Origin: Cohaesibacter haloalkalitolerans
GTDB lineage: Bacteria; Pseudomonadota; Alphaproteobacteria; Rhizobiales; Cohaesibacteraceae
Reading direction: 5' to 3'
Assembly (NCBI RefSeq): GCF_003574655.1
Contig: NZ_QNUM01000003.1
Span: 1 to 64,000 of the forward strand
Length of the DNA: 64,000 bases
Part shown: piece by piece, positions 1 to 7,302 of the stretch
How the letters are laid out: each line of letters opens with the position of its first letter
How positions within the stretch are numbered: the stretch's first letter is position 1
Notes under the pieces: model-generated
Told to the model about the DNA's origin: nothing
The model's input: the letters and a program-made list of their open reading frames with translations, nothing else
The model's database searches: none
Position numbers and translations under genes: made by a program

Positions 1-9
1 TTCGTCCAT
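1..9 (-). CDS. First three codons of a gene running off the left edge
   Basis: On the minus strand AGGAGG is followed five bases later by ATGGACGAA, after which the window ends. Only Met-Asp-Glu is visible, so no function can be given. The strong ribosome binding site and structured leader argue that this is a true start. Confidence 0.4.
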
Positions 10-13
10 AAAA

Positions 14-62
14 ACCTCCTCATTTGATCTTCAAACCACGCCAATGGTTCAAGTGAGGAGGT
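14..62 (-). promoter_or_regulatory. Leader hairpin that can sequester the RBS of the left-edge gene
   Basis: Positions 14-22 (acctcctca) are perfectly complementary to 54-62 (tgaggaggt). A second short stem, 34-38 with 45-49 (aacca/tggtt), closes the interior. In the minus-strand transcript the upstream arm carries CCUCCU and the downstream arm carries the AGGAGGU used as the ribosome binding site for the ATG at 9. Translation of the left-edge gene could therefore be gated by this fold. Complementarity is seen directly; the regulatory role is inferred. Confidence 0.45.
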
Positions 63-92
63 CTCTTACCGATATTGTAGAACTTGTCCAGT

Positions 93-111
93 CCTCCACC
101 GTAGGTGGAGG
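93..111. repeat. Perfect 8-bp inverted repeat with 3-base loop
   Basis: Bases 93-100 (cctccacc) and 104-111 (ggtggagg) form a perfect hairpin around gta. It lies in the leader of the minus-strand gene at the left edge, upstream of the RBS-hiding hairpin. No T-run follows on either strand, so it is not a standard terminator. Confidence 0.5.
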
Positions 112-128
112 TTTAGTGTAGATACAAC

Positions 129-162
129 AAAAAGGGCCTTCTGAAATCAATCAGAAGGCCCT
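129..162 (-). terminator. Intrinsic terminator of tRNA-Asn
   Basis: A 12-bp perfect stem (133-144 with 151-162, agggccttctga) with a six-base loop is followed on the minus strand by TTTTTG. It begins five bases past the 3' end of tRNA-Asn, as expected for a minus-strand tRNA terminator. Confidence 0.85.
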
Positions 163-166
163 AATA

Positions 167-242
167 TGGCTCCCCAGGCCGGACTCGAACCAGCGACCCA
201 GCGATTAACAGTCGCTTGCTCTACCAACTGAGCTACTGGGGA
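167..242 (-). tRNA. tRNA-Asn (GTT)
   Basis: The minus strand gives a 76-nt cloverleaf starting TCCCCAGTAGCTCAG and ending TCCGGCCTGGGGAGCCA. The anticodon loop CTGTTAA carries GTT, for asparagine. The T-arm TTCGAGT and an encoded CCA end are present. It has its own terminator and seems to stand alone. Confidence 0.97.
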
Positions 243-252
243 AAACTCTTTT

Positions 253-335
253 TCGCTTGGCGACCGTGGCCGCCTCAACGTTGGTGAGGTGGTTTCTAAT
301 GGAGTGAGCCGCACTTGCCAAGCCCCTTTTTTTAT
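253..335 (+). ncRNA. Candidate structured RNA with a U-tract
   Basis: On the plus strand gcttggc (255-261) pairs with gccaagc (317-323). Inside lie an 8-bp stem (270-277 with 285-292, one G-U) and a small agtg/cact stem near 303-315. The outer stem is followed by cccctttttttatcttttt. This is the shape of a small RNA with intrinsic termination, but on the minus strand the same bases are simply the leader of tRNA-Asn. I do not recognise the family. Confidence 0.25.
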
Positions 336-506
336 CTTTTTAATTTCTCTTGTGGATCAGTGGAAAAGACCACCGAACTGTCACAGAAAACACAAGCGCA
401 GTGAATTTCCCTTCAAACGCGAGAAGGCCATATTTTGGCTGTTTTGTCGTGCTCTTATCGGCTAAAACAGCACAAAATCAATAACATCGAAAAGGTCACC
501 CCGCAG

Positions 507-794
507 ATGATCGCGCCTCAAAGAGAATTCAGGATCGGCCGGAAGACAATCAAAATTCCACAGACGCCGTTTGCCAGAAAGCTTCTTGGCAGCCTTCTCG
601 TTGTGGGCGGGATTCTCGGTTTCCTACCCATTCTTGGTTTTTGGATGCTGCCGCTGGGCCTTCTGATCCTTTCGATCGATTTGCCAACGCTGCGCAAATA
701 TCGCAGAAAGATCTCGATCAAGATGGAAAAGCGCAAACGGAACCAGTCCGTGGCGGATGCGCTCAATCAAACACAGAATCAGGATCTCGCATGA
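507..794 (+). CDS. Small membrane protein, PGPGW-like
   Basis: This 95-residue protein has a basic N-terminus, then two close hydrophobic segments (about residues 29-44 and 46-60, with LGFLPILGFWMLPLGLLIL) and a very basic, polar tail. The pattern resembles small membrane proteins of the TMEM_PGPGW type; function is unknown. I chose the ATG at 507 over a TTG at 435 because the extra 24 residues do not fit the family. Its stop overlaps the start of cobU by four bases (ATGA), so the two are probably cotranscribed and translationally coupled. Confidence 0.65.
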   Translation: MIAPQREFRIGRKTIKIPQTPFARKLLGSLLVVGGILGFLPILGFWMLPLGLLILSIDLPTLRKYRRKISIKMEKRKRNQSVADALNQTQNQDLA

Positions 795-1345
795 CACTTC
801 ATTCCGCGCGCACAACTCTCGTTGTCGGCGGCGCACGATCTGGCAAGAGCTCATTCGCCCAGAAGCTCTGCGAAGACAGCCCCCATTCTCTATTCTACGT
901 CGCAACCTCTCCCGTTCTGCCGGACGATTCCGAATTTGCGGCACGAATCCAGAAGCACAAGGATGATCGCGGCCCGCGTTGGACGGCGATTGAAGAGGAA
1001 ATTGACATCTCCCGCGTCATCAGGGAGTACGACGCCCCTCACAACGCCCTGCTGGTCGACTGCGCCACCTTGTGGCTCAACAATCTCATGTATCACGCTC
1101 TGCCGCTCAAGGAGCACATAGAGGCCCTGCTGGAACAGCTCCGGGTCTGTCAGGCTCGTGTTGTCGTGGTATCCAACGAAGTGGGGCAGGGCATCGTTCC
1201 CACAGCACCGGACGTCCGGGCCTTCAGGGACTATCAGGGTCGGCTCAATCAGCGGCTGGCGGAAACGTGCGAGAGGGTGGTTGAAGTCCGACTCGGCCTG
1301 CCGGTGCTCCTCAAGCCGACAAACCAGCCAAAGCTTGTTCTCTGA
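791..1345 (+). CDS. cobU: Bifunctional adenosylcobinamide kinase / adenosylcobinamide-phosphate guanylyltransferase
   Basis: This enzyme (CobP in aerobes) phosphorylates adenosylcobinamide and then transfers GMP to make AdoCbi-GDP, the activated donor for the nucleotide loop of vitamin B12. The 184-residue protein has the N-terminal P-loop GGARSGKS (residues 13-20), the family segment VVSNEVGQGIVP and a C-terminal GLPVLLKP. Length fits the family. The ATG at 791 overlaps the stop of the small membrane protein gene, and cbiB and cobC lie just downstream on the opposite strand, giving a compact loop-assembly cluster. Confidence 0.95.
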   Translation: MTLHSARTTLVVGGARSGKSSFAQKLCEDSPHSLFYVATSPVLPDDSEFAARIQKHKDDRGPRWTAIEEEIDISRVIREYDAPHNALLVDCATLWLNNLMYHALPLKEHIEALLEQLRVCQARVVVVSNEVGQGIVPTAPDVRAFRDYQGRLNQRLAETCERVVEVRLGLPVLLKPTNQPKLVL

Positions 1346-1393
1346 GCCAATTTGGCGGCGCCTCAAGGGAGCCGCTAGTGTTTTGAAAATGCA

Positions 1394-2389
1394 CTAGAGT
1401 GCTGCAATCAACGCTATGATCGCAACGAAACCAAACTGAACTGTTGACGCACTGACGTAAAGGCGCAGGGCGTCATGGACATCCCGTGCACCAATGGCGC
1501 GTCGGCCGGTGTCATTGACAAAGGGCTCATCAACGAGTTCACCGCCATAATAGCGGGGGCCGGAAAGGGCGATATCGAGCCTACGCGCCATGGCTCCCTC
1601 CGGCCAACCGGCATTCGGCGACCGATGGCGGTTGGCATCGGCAAAGAACCGTTCCCACGGCGGGGATTGCCTCTCTCGAGCAACAGATAGCCGCAGTGGC
1701 GAAAACAGCAGCAACAGCATCGTCAGGCGCGCCGGAATCAGGTTCAACACATCATCGAGTCGCGCCGCCGCCCAGCCGAAATAGCGATAGCGCTCGTTGC
1801 GATGGCCGATCATGCTGTCGCCGGTATTGATGATCTTGTAGCAAATGAGGCCCGGCAACCCGAACAGCACCAGCCAGAACAGCGGCGCTACAATGCCGTC
1901 GGAATAATTCTCCGCAAGGCTCTCAATTGCGGCCCGCGCCACACCGGATCCATCCAGCTTCGTCGTATCCCGCCCCACGATCATGGAAACGGAGTAGCGG
2001 GCCTGTTCAAGGTCGCCTGCAGCAAGATCCTCTTCCACCCGCTTCACGTGATCATGCAGGCTTTTCTGCGCCAGCAGGGTGGAAGCCAGAATGGCAATAA
2101 TGATCCAGCCAACGACGCCCAGCGACATCAGCAACCACTGCACCAGCGTCCCGCCAACGGCACCGACACCGACGAGCAGGAGCATGGAGACGCTTCCCAG
2201 CGCACGACCAGAGAACGCGCTCTGGGTCCGTGGGTGATTGAAGGTCTTTTCAAGAAGGGAAATCGCTTTGCCGAAAAGCACGACCGGATGGGGAAGGCGA
2301 GTCCAGATCCAGTCCGGCTCGCCAAACAATCCATCCAGTATCAGGGCCAAAAGCACAACTAAAGCGAACAGGCCGCCAGACAGAATCAC
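1394..2389 (-). CDS. cobD: Adenosylcobinamide-phosphate synthase (CbiB/CobD)
   Basis: A polytopic inner-membrane enzyme that joins adenosylcobyric acid to (R)-1-amino-2-propanol phosphate or its relatives. The 331-residue protein starts with a hydrophobic helix and LDGLFGEP (residues 18-25), and carries the conserved AIESLAENYSDGIVAPLFW and GDSMIGHRNERYRYFGWAAARLDD regions near residues 155-215. The start is GTG and overlaps the stop of the upstream aminotransferase gene by four bases (GTGA), so the pair is one operon. Naming differs by system: cbiB in anaerobic nomenclature, cobD in Pseudomonas/Rhizobium nomenclature. Confidence 0.94.
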   Translation of the reverse strand: MILSGGLFALVVLLALILDGLFGEPDWIWTRLPHPVVLFGKAISLLEKTFNHPRTQSAFSGRALGSVSMLLLVGVGAVGGTLVQWLLMSLGVVGWIIIAILASTLLAQKSLHDHVKRVEEDLAAGDLEQARYSVSMIVGRDTTKLDGSGVARAAIESLAENYSDGIVAPLFWLVLFGLPGLICYKIINTGDSMIGHRNERYRYFGWAAARLDDVLNLIPARLTMLLLLFSPLRLSVARERQSPPWERFFADANRHRSPNAGWPEGAMARRLDIALSGPRYYGGELVDEPFVNDTGRRAIGARDVHDALRLYVSASTVQFGFVAIIALIAAL

Positions 2390-3414
2390 CGATACATGAC
2401 CCTGCCGAGCGCTTCATCAAACCGGGTCATCGACTTCTGGTCGATCGGAATGCCGAAGCGGATATAATCCGTGCGATAATCGAAGATGCGCGTCCAGATG
2501 TGCATCTCGGCCAGCTTGCGGTGCAGCTCCTTGGCATCTTCCTTGATGACGAGGCGGAACAGCGACGTGCCACCGGCAATATAAAGGCCGCGTTTGTCGA
2601 GAATTTTGTCCATGAGCTCGGCTTGTGCCCGGAGCTTCTCTCTCTGGTCCTTCTGCCATTCCAGATCATTGAGAGCCTGCGTGCCAACGCGCAGCGCTGG
2701 TGTGGACACGGCCCAAGGCCCCAGCATGTCGCGGATCTTGCTGATCTGGACCTCGTGGCCCATCAGGAAACCAAGGCGAATGCCGGACAGACCGAAGAAT
2801 TTGCCGAAAGAGCGCAGGATGACGCAGTTCGGCATTTCGGCCAAATGGGGCATCACGCTCAACTCGGGATTAACGTCAGCAAAGGCCTCGTCAACGATCA
2901 GCAGCCCACGCTGGCGATGCAGTCTGTTGGCAAGATCCACCAGCAGCTCGGCGTCGAGCGTACGACCGTCCGGATTGTTGGGGTTGCAGACCAGAAGACA
3001 GTCACCGGGGAAGAATTCCTTTGGCAGCTCATTGATCATGGCCACATCGACACCAGCCCGCGCCATGGCACGCTGGTGTTCCGAATAGGTCGGACCAAGG
3101 ATCAGACAGCTCTGGTTGGTGCCCAAAAGAACTGGCATCGACTGGATGAGCGACTGCGTGCCAGGAGAGGCAACAATCGAAACTTCATCCGGAACATTAT
3201 AGGCTGAACGAGCAGCAGCGAGGCACTCCACCAGATCCCCTTGCGTTGGCAAGGCACCGATGGAATCAAGCGCGTGTTCCCGGTCAAAGGGATAGGATAC
3301 GTGGTTGATACCGGCAGACAGATCCAGCCAGCCTTCACGCGTTCCCCCATAACGATTCATCGCGGCGGAAAGATCGCCACCGTGCATCATAATATTGTCG
3401 TCACTGGCAACCAT
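2386..3414 (-). CDS. cobC: Threonine-phosphate decarboxylase / CobC-type aminotransferase
   Basis: A PLP-dependent fold-type I enzyme predicted to provide the aminopropanol phosphate arm for cobinamide synthesis. Seen motifs: HGGDLSAAMNRYGG near the N-terminus, CNPNNPDGR, DEAF (PLP aspartate) and SFGKFFGLSGIRLG, whose lysine (about residue 205) should bind PLP. The frame is open to a TTG at 3537, but family length (about 330-345 residues) favours the ATG at 3414; another ATG lies at 3387. It is translationally coupled to cbiB/cobD downstream. Confidence 0.9.
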   Translation of the reverse strand: MVASDDNIMMHGGDLSAAMNRYGGTREGWLDLSAGINHVSYPFDREHALDSIGALPTQGDLVECLAAARSAYNVPDEVSIVASPGTQSLIQSMPVLLGTNQSCLILGPTYSEHQRAMARAGVDVAMINELPKEFFPGDCLLVCNPNNPDGRTLDAELLVDLANRLHRQRGLLIVDEAFADVNPELSVMPHLAEMPNCVILRSFGKFFGLSGIRLGFLMGHEVQISKIRDMLGPWAVSTPALRVGTQALNDLEWQKDQREKLRAQAELMDKILDKRGLYIAGGTSLFRLVIKEDAKELHRKLAEMHIWTRIFDYRTDYIRFGIPIDQKSMTRFDEALGRVMYR

Positions 3415-3811
3415 GATTTTAGCCCCAAACTGTTCGGCGAGTGTGCCCTTTGCATAGACCTTTTGCCAAACGGATGCAAACCAAAAGCCCTCCTTTTTCA
3501 TGGAGTGTGACCAAACGGACGAGGTCTCTTTGGTCAACCATAAATGGGGATGATTTCACACCGGCCAGAACCTGCCGGCGATCATCATCCGGGCGTCAAA
3601 CCCCAATGGCACGAAGCCCTGAAAGCCAACAAAATCAGCAACCGCCCCATTCCGATGAACGACGCGATTGCGATACAGGAAGCGAGTTGGTAACCTCTGC
3701 AGCAAAACTATTCAAAAAGGCAACCATGGTCACCTTGCTCGGGCCTTGCCCAAACGCTCCTTGGTCGTCAATGAAGTTGTATTTCAGCAAATCAATTCGG
3801 AACAATCCATT
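3415..3811. other. Divergent intergenic region between cobC and the WcbI-like gene
   Basis: About 400 bases separate the likely starts of the divergent genes. It holds the nested inverted repeat at 3548-3590 and a hairpin gaccaaa/tttggtc (about 3509-3535). The cobC frame stays open through part of it, so some could be coding if a TTG or upstream ATG start is used. I see no clear sigma-70 promoter. Confidence 0.4.
3548..3590. promoter_or_regulatory. Nested inverted repeat in the cobC leader region
   Basis: An outer 7-bp stem (3548-3554 ggatgat with 3584-3590 atcatcc) encloses an inner 5-bp stem (3561-3565 ccggc with 3574-3578 gccgg). It lies 134 bases before the preferred cobC start on the minus strand. 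I could not find the conserved B12-box or core of a cobalamin riboswitch. It could be an attenuator or a protein-binding site. Confidence 0.3.
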
Positions 3812-4672
3812 TTGAAGATACTCGTCATATCCAATTGCTCCGAGAGAGCCTACAAGCAGATTTTCTCCCTTTTTCTGCCTCAACACGACATTCAGTCCCT
3901 CAGCGTTTCCAAACTCGGCAGCACAGATTTGGCGCAGTCGGATTTCGACGTGTTCCTGGCCCTTCAGAGCCATATCGACAGTCTCAAGTCCGGCCTGACG
4001 GCCAAACAGATAGAGACAGCCAAGATCATTCCGCTGCCCAATTTCCACTTTTCAGGATTCCACCCCGACACCTGCTATGTGCTCTCGACCAGGCGCAAGA
4101 ACGAACAAATCCCGTCTGCGGCCGGTGCCTACCACTCGATTCTGGCCTTCACCGCCTTCATGCTCGGAAAGTCAGCCGACGAAGCGCTCACACTCTTCAG
4201 GCAGGAGACCTACGAAGCACTGGGCTTTCTGCATGAGTTCGAGCGCAGCAAGAAGGCGCTTATGCAGCAGTTTCGCGCCAGTTCCCTTTCCATGGATGCC
4301 CGGTTCATCAACTGGACAAGAAAGGGCGTTTTCATGCACACCCAGAATCACCCGCATCTGCATTGTCTGCATGACGTCGCCAGAGCCGTTTGCGAAGTCC
4401 ATTTTCCGGACTTTCAGGATTATCGCCACCCGCTGCCCGACTATCTGTCAGACCTGATGATCTACCCATGCTATCCGGAAATTGCCGAGCGCCGGGGAGC
4501 CGTCGGCAGCCTGTTGTTCAAGGTCACAGCCCAGGACAAAGCACTGCCTCTTGAGGCATTCGTCCGGCAGACGTTCGAAATCTACAACCGGCACGGCCGC
4601 AGGGCGATGCAGATCAGTCCGGCCTTTCAGACCCGATATGATGAAGTCTCTGCCTATATTCAGGGAAACTAG
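3812..4672 (+). CDS. WcbI-like polysaccharide-modifying protein
   Basis: The 286-residue protein begins KILVISNC, which resembles the N-terminal nucleotide/CoA-binding strand of WcbI-type capsule biosynthesis proteins, and continues with segments such as IIPLPNFHFSGFHPD and MHTQNHPHLHCLHDVARAV that fit the same family. WcbI proteins are thought to be acetyl- or acyltransferases acting on surface polysaccharide. The frame is open back to 3668; I chose the TTG at 3812 because the domain begins there, but the ribosome binding site is weak, so the start is uncertain. The next gene starts four bases after the stop, consistent with an operon with the GSCFA gene. Confidence 0.65.
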   Translation: MKILVISNCSERAYKQIFSLFLPQHDIQSLSVSKLGSTDLAQSDFDVFLALQSHIDSLKSGLTAKQIETAKIIPLPNFHFSGFHPDTCYVLSTRRKNEQIPSAAGAYHSILAFTAFMLGKSADEALTLFRQETYEALGFLHEFERSKKALMQQFRASSLSMDARFINWTRKGVFMHTQNHPHLHCLHDVARAVCEVHFPDFQDYRHPLPDYLSDLMIYPCYPEIAERRGAVGSLLFKVTAQDKALPLEAFVRQTFEIYNRHGRRAMQISPAFQTRYDEVSAYIQGN

Positions 4673-4675
4673 ACA

Positions 4676-5761
4676 ATGACCAATCCCTATCACAAGATTG
4701 CCAGTTTTCAGCTTTGGCGCCGTGCCGTTTCCCGCGTAGAGCCGTTTGACATCAACCCTGCCGTCAATCCTCGTTTCCAGATTTCCAGCACCGACCGGGT
4801 CGCCACTGCAGGCAGCTGCTTTGCCCAGCACATTTCCCGGCGCATTGCCAAAATCGGTTTCAACTATTACTGCCCGGAACATGATGACAGCCTCTCTGCA
4901 GAAGAGGCCGTAAAGCAAAACTACGGTGTCTTCTCCGCACGCTATGGCAACATCTATACAGTGCAGCAGCTCAATCAGCTTTTCGGTGAGGCGGTACTGG
5001 GCAAAGAGAAACACGAATCCGTATGGAAAAAGGGAGACGCCTTTTTCGACCCCTACAGGCCGAACATCTTTCCGCAGGGCTTTGCAACGGAACTGGCCGT
5101 AAAGGAAGAAAGAGGCAGACACCTTGCCTGTGTCCGGCAGATTTTTGAACAGAGCGACATCTTTGTCTTCACGCTAGGCCTGACGGAGGGTTGGCGCTCT
5201 CAGGTCGACGGATCAGTCTTTCCGCTGGCACCCGGCGTCGCGGCTGGCAGTTTTGATTCTGCTCTTCACGAGTTCCACAATTTCACCATTGATGAAACCC
5301 GTTCGGAGCTTTTTGAATTCCTGACCAACCTCAAGCGGTTCAATCCCGGGGTGAGGGTGCTTCTCACCGTTTCGCCGGTGCCCCTCATCGCCACCTTCGA
5401 GGATCGCCATGTCCTGACATCAACCGTTTACAGCAAATCGGTGTTACGCGTTGCGGCCCAGGAAGCCTACGACGCATTCCCATTTGTCGATTATTTCCCT
5501 TCCTATGAAATCATCACCGGCAGCCCGACCTGCGGGATGTATTTTGAGGATGACATGCGGGAAATCAACGCCCGAGGCGTCTCCCACGCCATGCGCTGCT
5601 TCATGGCAGCCTATGCCTCAGCCGAGGGCACTCCTGCTCCCGCCACATCCGAAGCGGATGAGCAGTATTTCTCCGATCAGAAAAAGGCGTCCGAGATCGT
5701 CTGCGATGAAGAGGAAATAGAGAAATCTCTGGTCTCGAAGCTGAAGTTCTGGGGCAAATAG
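4676..5761 (+). CDS. GSCFA domain protein
   Basis: A 361-residue protein with the family signature AGSCFAQHISRRIAK at residues 43-57. Downstream are KQNYGVFSARYGNIYTVQQL, FVFTLGLTEGW and LTVSPVPLIATF, all typical of the GSCFA (SGNH-hydrolase-like) family. These proteins occur in surface-polysaccharide loci and probably act as acyl esterases or acyltransferases; no substrate can be read from sequence. The C-terminal 50 residues are acidic and look disordered. It directly follows the WcbI-like gene, suggesting a joint role in decorating an exopolysaccharide or capsule. Confidence 0.85.
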   Translation: MTNPYHKIASFQLWRRAVSRVEPFDINPAVNPRFQISSTDRVATAGSCFAQHISRRIAKIGFNYYCPEHDDSLSAEEAVKQNYGVFSARYGNIYTVQQLNQLFGEAVLGKEKHESVWKKGDAFFDPYRPNIFPQGFATELAVKEERGRHLACVRQIFEQSDIFVFTLGLTEGWRSQVDGSVFPLAPGVAAGSFDSALHEFHNFTIDETRSELFEFLTNLKRFNPGVRVLLTVSPVPLIATFEDRHVLTSTVYSKSVLRVAAQEAYDAFPFVDYFPSYEIITGSPTCGMYFEDDMREINARGVSHAMRCFMAAYASAEGTPAPATSEADEQYFSDQKKASEIVCDEEEIEKSLVSKLKFWGK

Positions 5762-5920
5762 GCACCATTCAAGGGCATTTAACACGCGCCCGGTCAAGGA
5801 TGATCAGCCAAGATCTGGACAGACTTGGAACGGCCAACTGACGAACTCAGCCAGTCAAATTCTGGCGCCCGCATTCTGGCTTTGCAGCCAGACCATAACA
5901 ATATGTATCAGGGAAGAGAT

Positions 5921-5994
5921 TGGAGGCTCGAGCCGGAATCGAACCGGCGTACACGGATTTGCAATCCGCTGCGTCACCACTCCGCCATCGAGCC
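5921..5994 (-). tRNA. tRNA-Cys (GCA)
   Basis: The minus strand gives a 74-nt cloverleaf from GGCTCGATGGCGGAGTGG to CGGCTCGAGCCTCCA. The anticodon loop TTGCAAA carries GCA, for cysteine; the discriminator base is U, as is usual for tRNA-Cys, and CCA is encoded. A hairpin tctggct/agccaga at 5875-5892 lies downstream but lacks a T-run. Confidence 0.97.
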
Positions 5995-6301
5995 TTCCTT
6001 GCGTGTGGTGGAAGGTGCATAGCAAATGGATTTCTTCGGCTCAAGTCAATTTCCACGACATTTCGATTTTTTTACAGTCACCCCCAGAAAATTGTCACAA
6101 GGATGACATCTGGCAAAACCTCTTTAAGTATATATACCGCAAATCCCCTTGCAACCGATGGGTCAGGGGGATATTCAGGCAAGAAAGATACGTCTTCCCA
6201 CGGATCCGGAAAGCAGAATGGACAGAGTGCCTCGCGTCAGATAAACCGAAAAGGCACATCGAACCAGAGAGTTGAACCAGAGAGTTTCAGGGAGTTCGCA
6301 G
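5995..6301. other. Intergenic region between tRNA-Cys and the pcm-like gene
   Basis: Just over 300 bases. It should contain the minus-strand promoter of tRNA-Cys and the plus-strand promoter of the methyltransferase gene. An AT-rich stretch (tttaagtatatataccg, near 6123) is a possible -10 region. The 3' end carries a 13-bp tandem duplication. No gene is apparent. Confidence 0.4.
6261..6286 (+). repeat. 13-bp perfect tandem duplication before the pcm-like gene
   Basis: The unit gaaccagagagtt occurs twice with no spacer (6261-6273 and 6274-6286), 15 bases upstream of the ATG at 6302. It sits in the 5' untranslated region just before the ribosome binding site. It looks like a recent slippage event. 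Confidence 0.9.
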
Positions 6302-6955
6302 ATGAGTGAATTTGGCAAAGCCCGACAGAGGATGGTCGACAACCAGATCCGCACGACCGACGTGACTGCCTACAAGGTTCTGGATGCCTTTCTGACGGTT
6401 CCGCGGGAAAAGTTCGTTCCCACGCCAATGCGTTCGCTTGCCTATTCCGATTCCGACATTCGCATTTCAGACCATCGCGTAATGACCCAGCCATCGCCAC
6501 TTGCCAAGATGCTGCAGCTGGCCGCCATCAAGCCGGACGACATTGTCCTGATCATCGCCTCAGGCTCAGGATACACTGCCGCGCTCGCGTCCCGACTGTC
6601 CAACACCGTTGTTGCCGTCGAACCGGACGAAACCCTTGCCCAGTCTTCGGAAAGCGCAATTTCTGATCTTGGTTATGACAATGTCGCCGTGATCTCCGGC
6701 GATCCCAAGGAAGGCGTGCCGTCCGAAGGCCCTTATGATGTGATCTTCATCGATGGGGCCGTCGAAGAGGTGCCACAAGGCCTGCTCGATCAGCTCAAGG
6801 ATGGTGGAGCACTGGTAACGGCCGAGGGCAGGGACCACATGGCGGAGGCGGTCAGGATCCTGCGCAATGGTGAGCATTTCTCTCGCATGTCCGCTTTCGA
6901 CACCAACGCGCCGTTGCTTGCAGAATTCACCAGAACGCCATCCTTCAATCTCTAG
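6302..6955 (+). CDS. pcm: Protein-L-isoaspartate O-methyltransferase family protein
   Basis: A 217-residue SAM-dependent methyltransferase-like protein. The N-terminus MSEFGKARQRMVDNQIRTTDV and the segment VPREKFVP are typical of the Hyphomicrobiales members often found in front of tolC. The Rossmann region ASGSGYTAALASRL followed by VVAVEPD supports SAM binding, although the first strand lacks the usual acidic-glycine pattern of E. coli Pcm. Isoaspartyl repair activity is therefore likely but not certain. The start at 6302 has GGGAG nine bases upstream; the frame is open to 6272. Confidence 0.85.
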   Translation: MSEFGKARQRMVDNQIRTTDVTAYKVLDAFLTVPREKFVPTPMRSLAYSDSDIRISDHRVMTQPSPLAKMLQLAAIKPDDIVLIIASGSGYTAALASRLSNTVVAVEPDETLAQSSESAISDLGYDNVAVISGDPKEGVPSEGPYDVIFIDGAVEEVPQGLLDQLKDGGALVTAEGRDHMAEAVRILRNGEHFSRMSAFDTNAPLLAEFTRTPSFNL

Positions 6956-7302
6956 CCGCCTGCGGCATTTTGTACGATTCGGCGTGAGGTCAAAATACGA
7001 AAAGCCAAAGGACAGAAGGCCATTCAATGCCCTTTACCAAGGTCGATTGAAGTGGAAATACATCAATTGATACAAAATGATACACAAAGAGGCAAAAAGA
7101 CTGCTATAGAATAATGGTATCAATTTGGCGAACTTGTTTCTTAAAGTGTTGCAATTAAGCTGTATTCACATTTTTTTAAGAGAATCGACCGCCAGACCAC
7201 TAGGAATGAAAAACTCTTCCTATTATGGTCCTCAACTAAACGATATCTATGTACCGGCGTGGTGAGGCTAACCATGTCGTAAATTCATTTAGGAGTAATG
7301 GT
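6956..7302. other. AT-rich leader region of tolC
   Basis: About 350 bases, clearly AT-richer from 7050. It contains the TGATACA repeats described separately and a T-run near 7171. It probably holds the tolC promoter and operator. A GC-rich hairpin-like tract (gccgcctgcggc, 6955-6966) follows the upstream gene but has no long U-tract. Confidence 0.4.
7062..7122 (+). promoter_or_regulatory. Candidate operator repeats upstream of tolC
   Basis: The palindrome atcaattgat (7062-7071) leads into two direct copies of TGATACA at 7069-7075 and 7079-7085, exactly ten bases apart. An inverted copy of the core, GTATCA, lies at 7117-7122. One-turn spacing is typical of helix-turn-helix regulator sites. 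The regulator is unknown. Confidence 0.3.

Noticed and set aside
5875-5892. Terminator of tRNA-Cys
   Set aside because: The 7-bp hairpin is followed by GC-rich sequence on the minus strand, not a U-tract.
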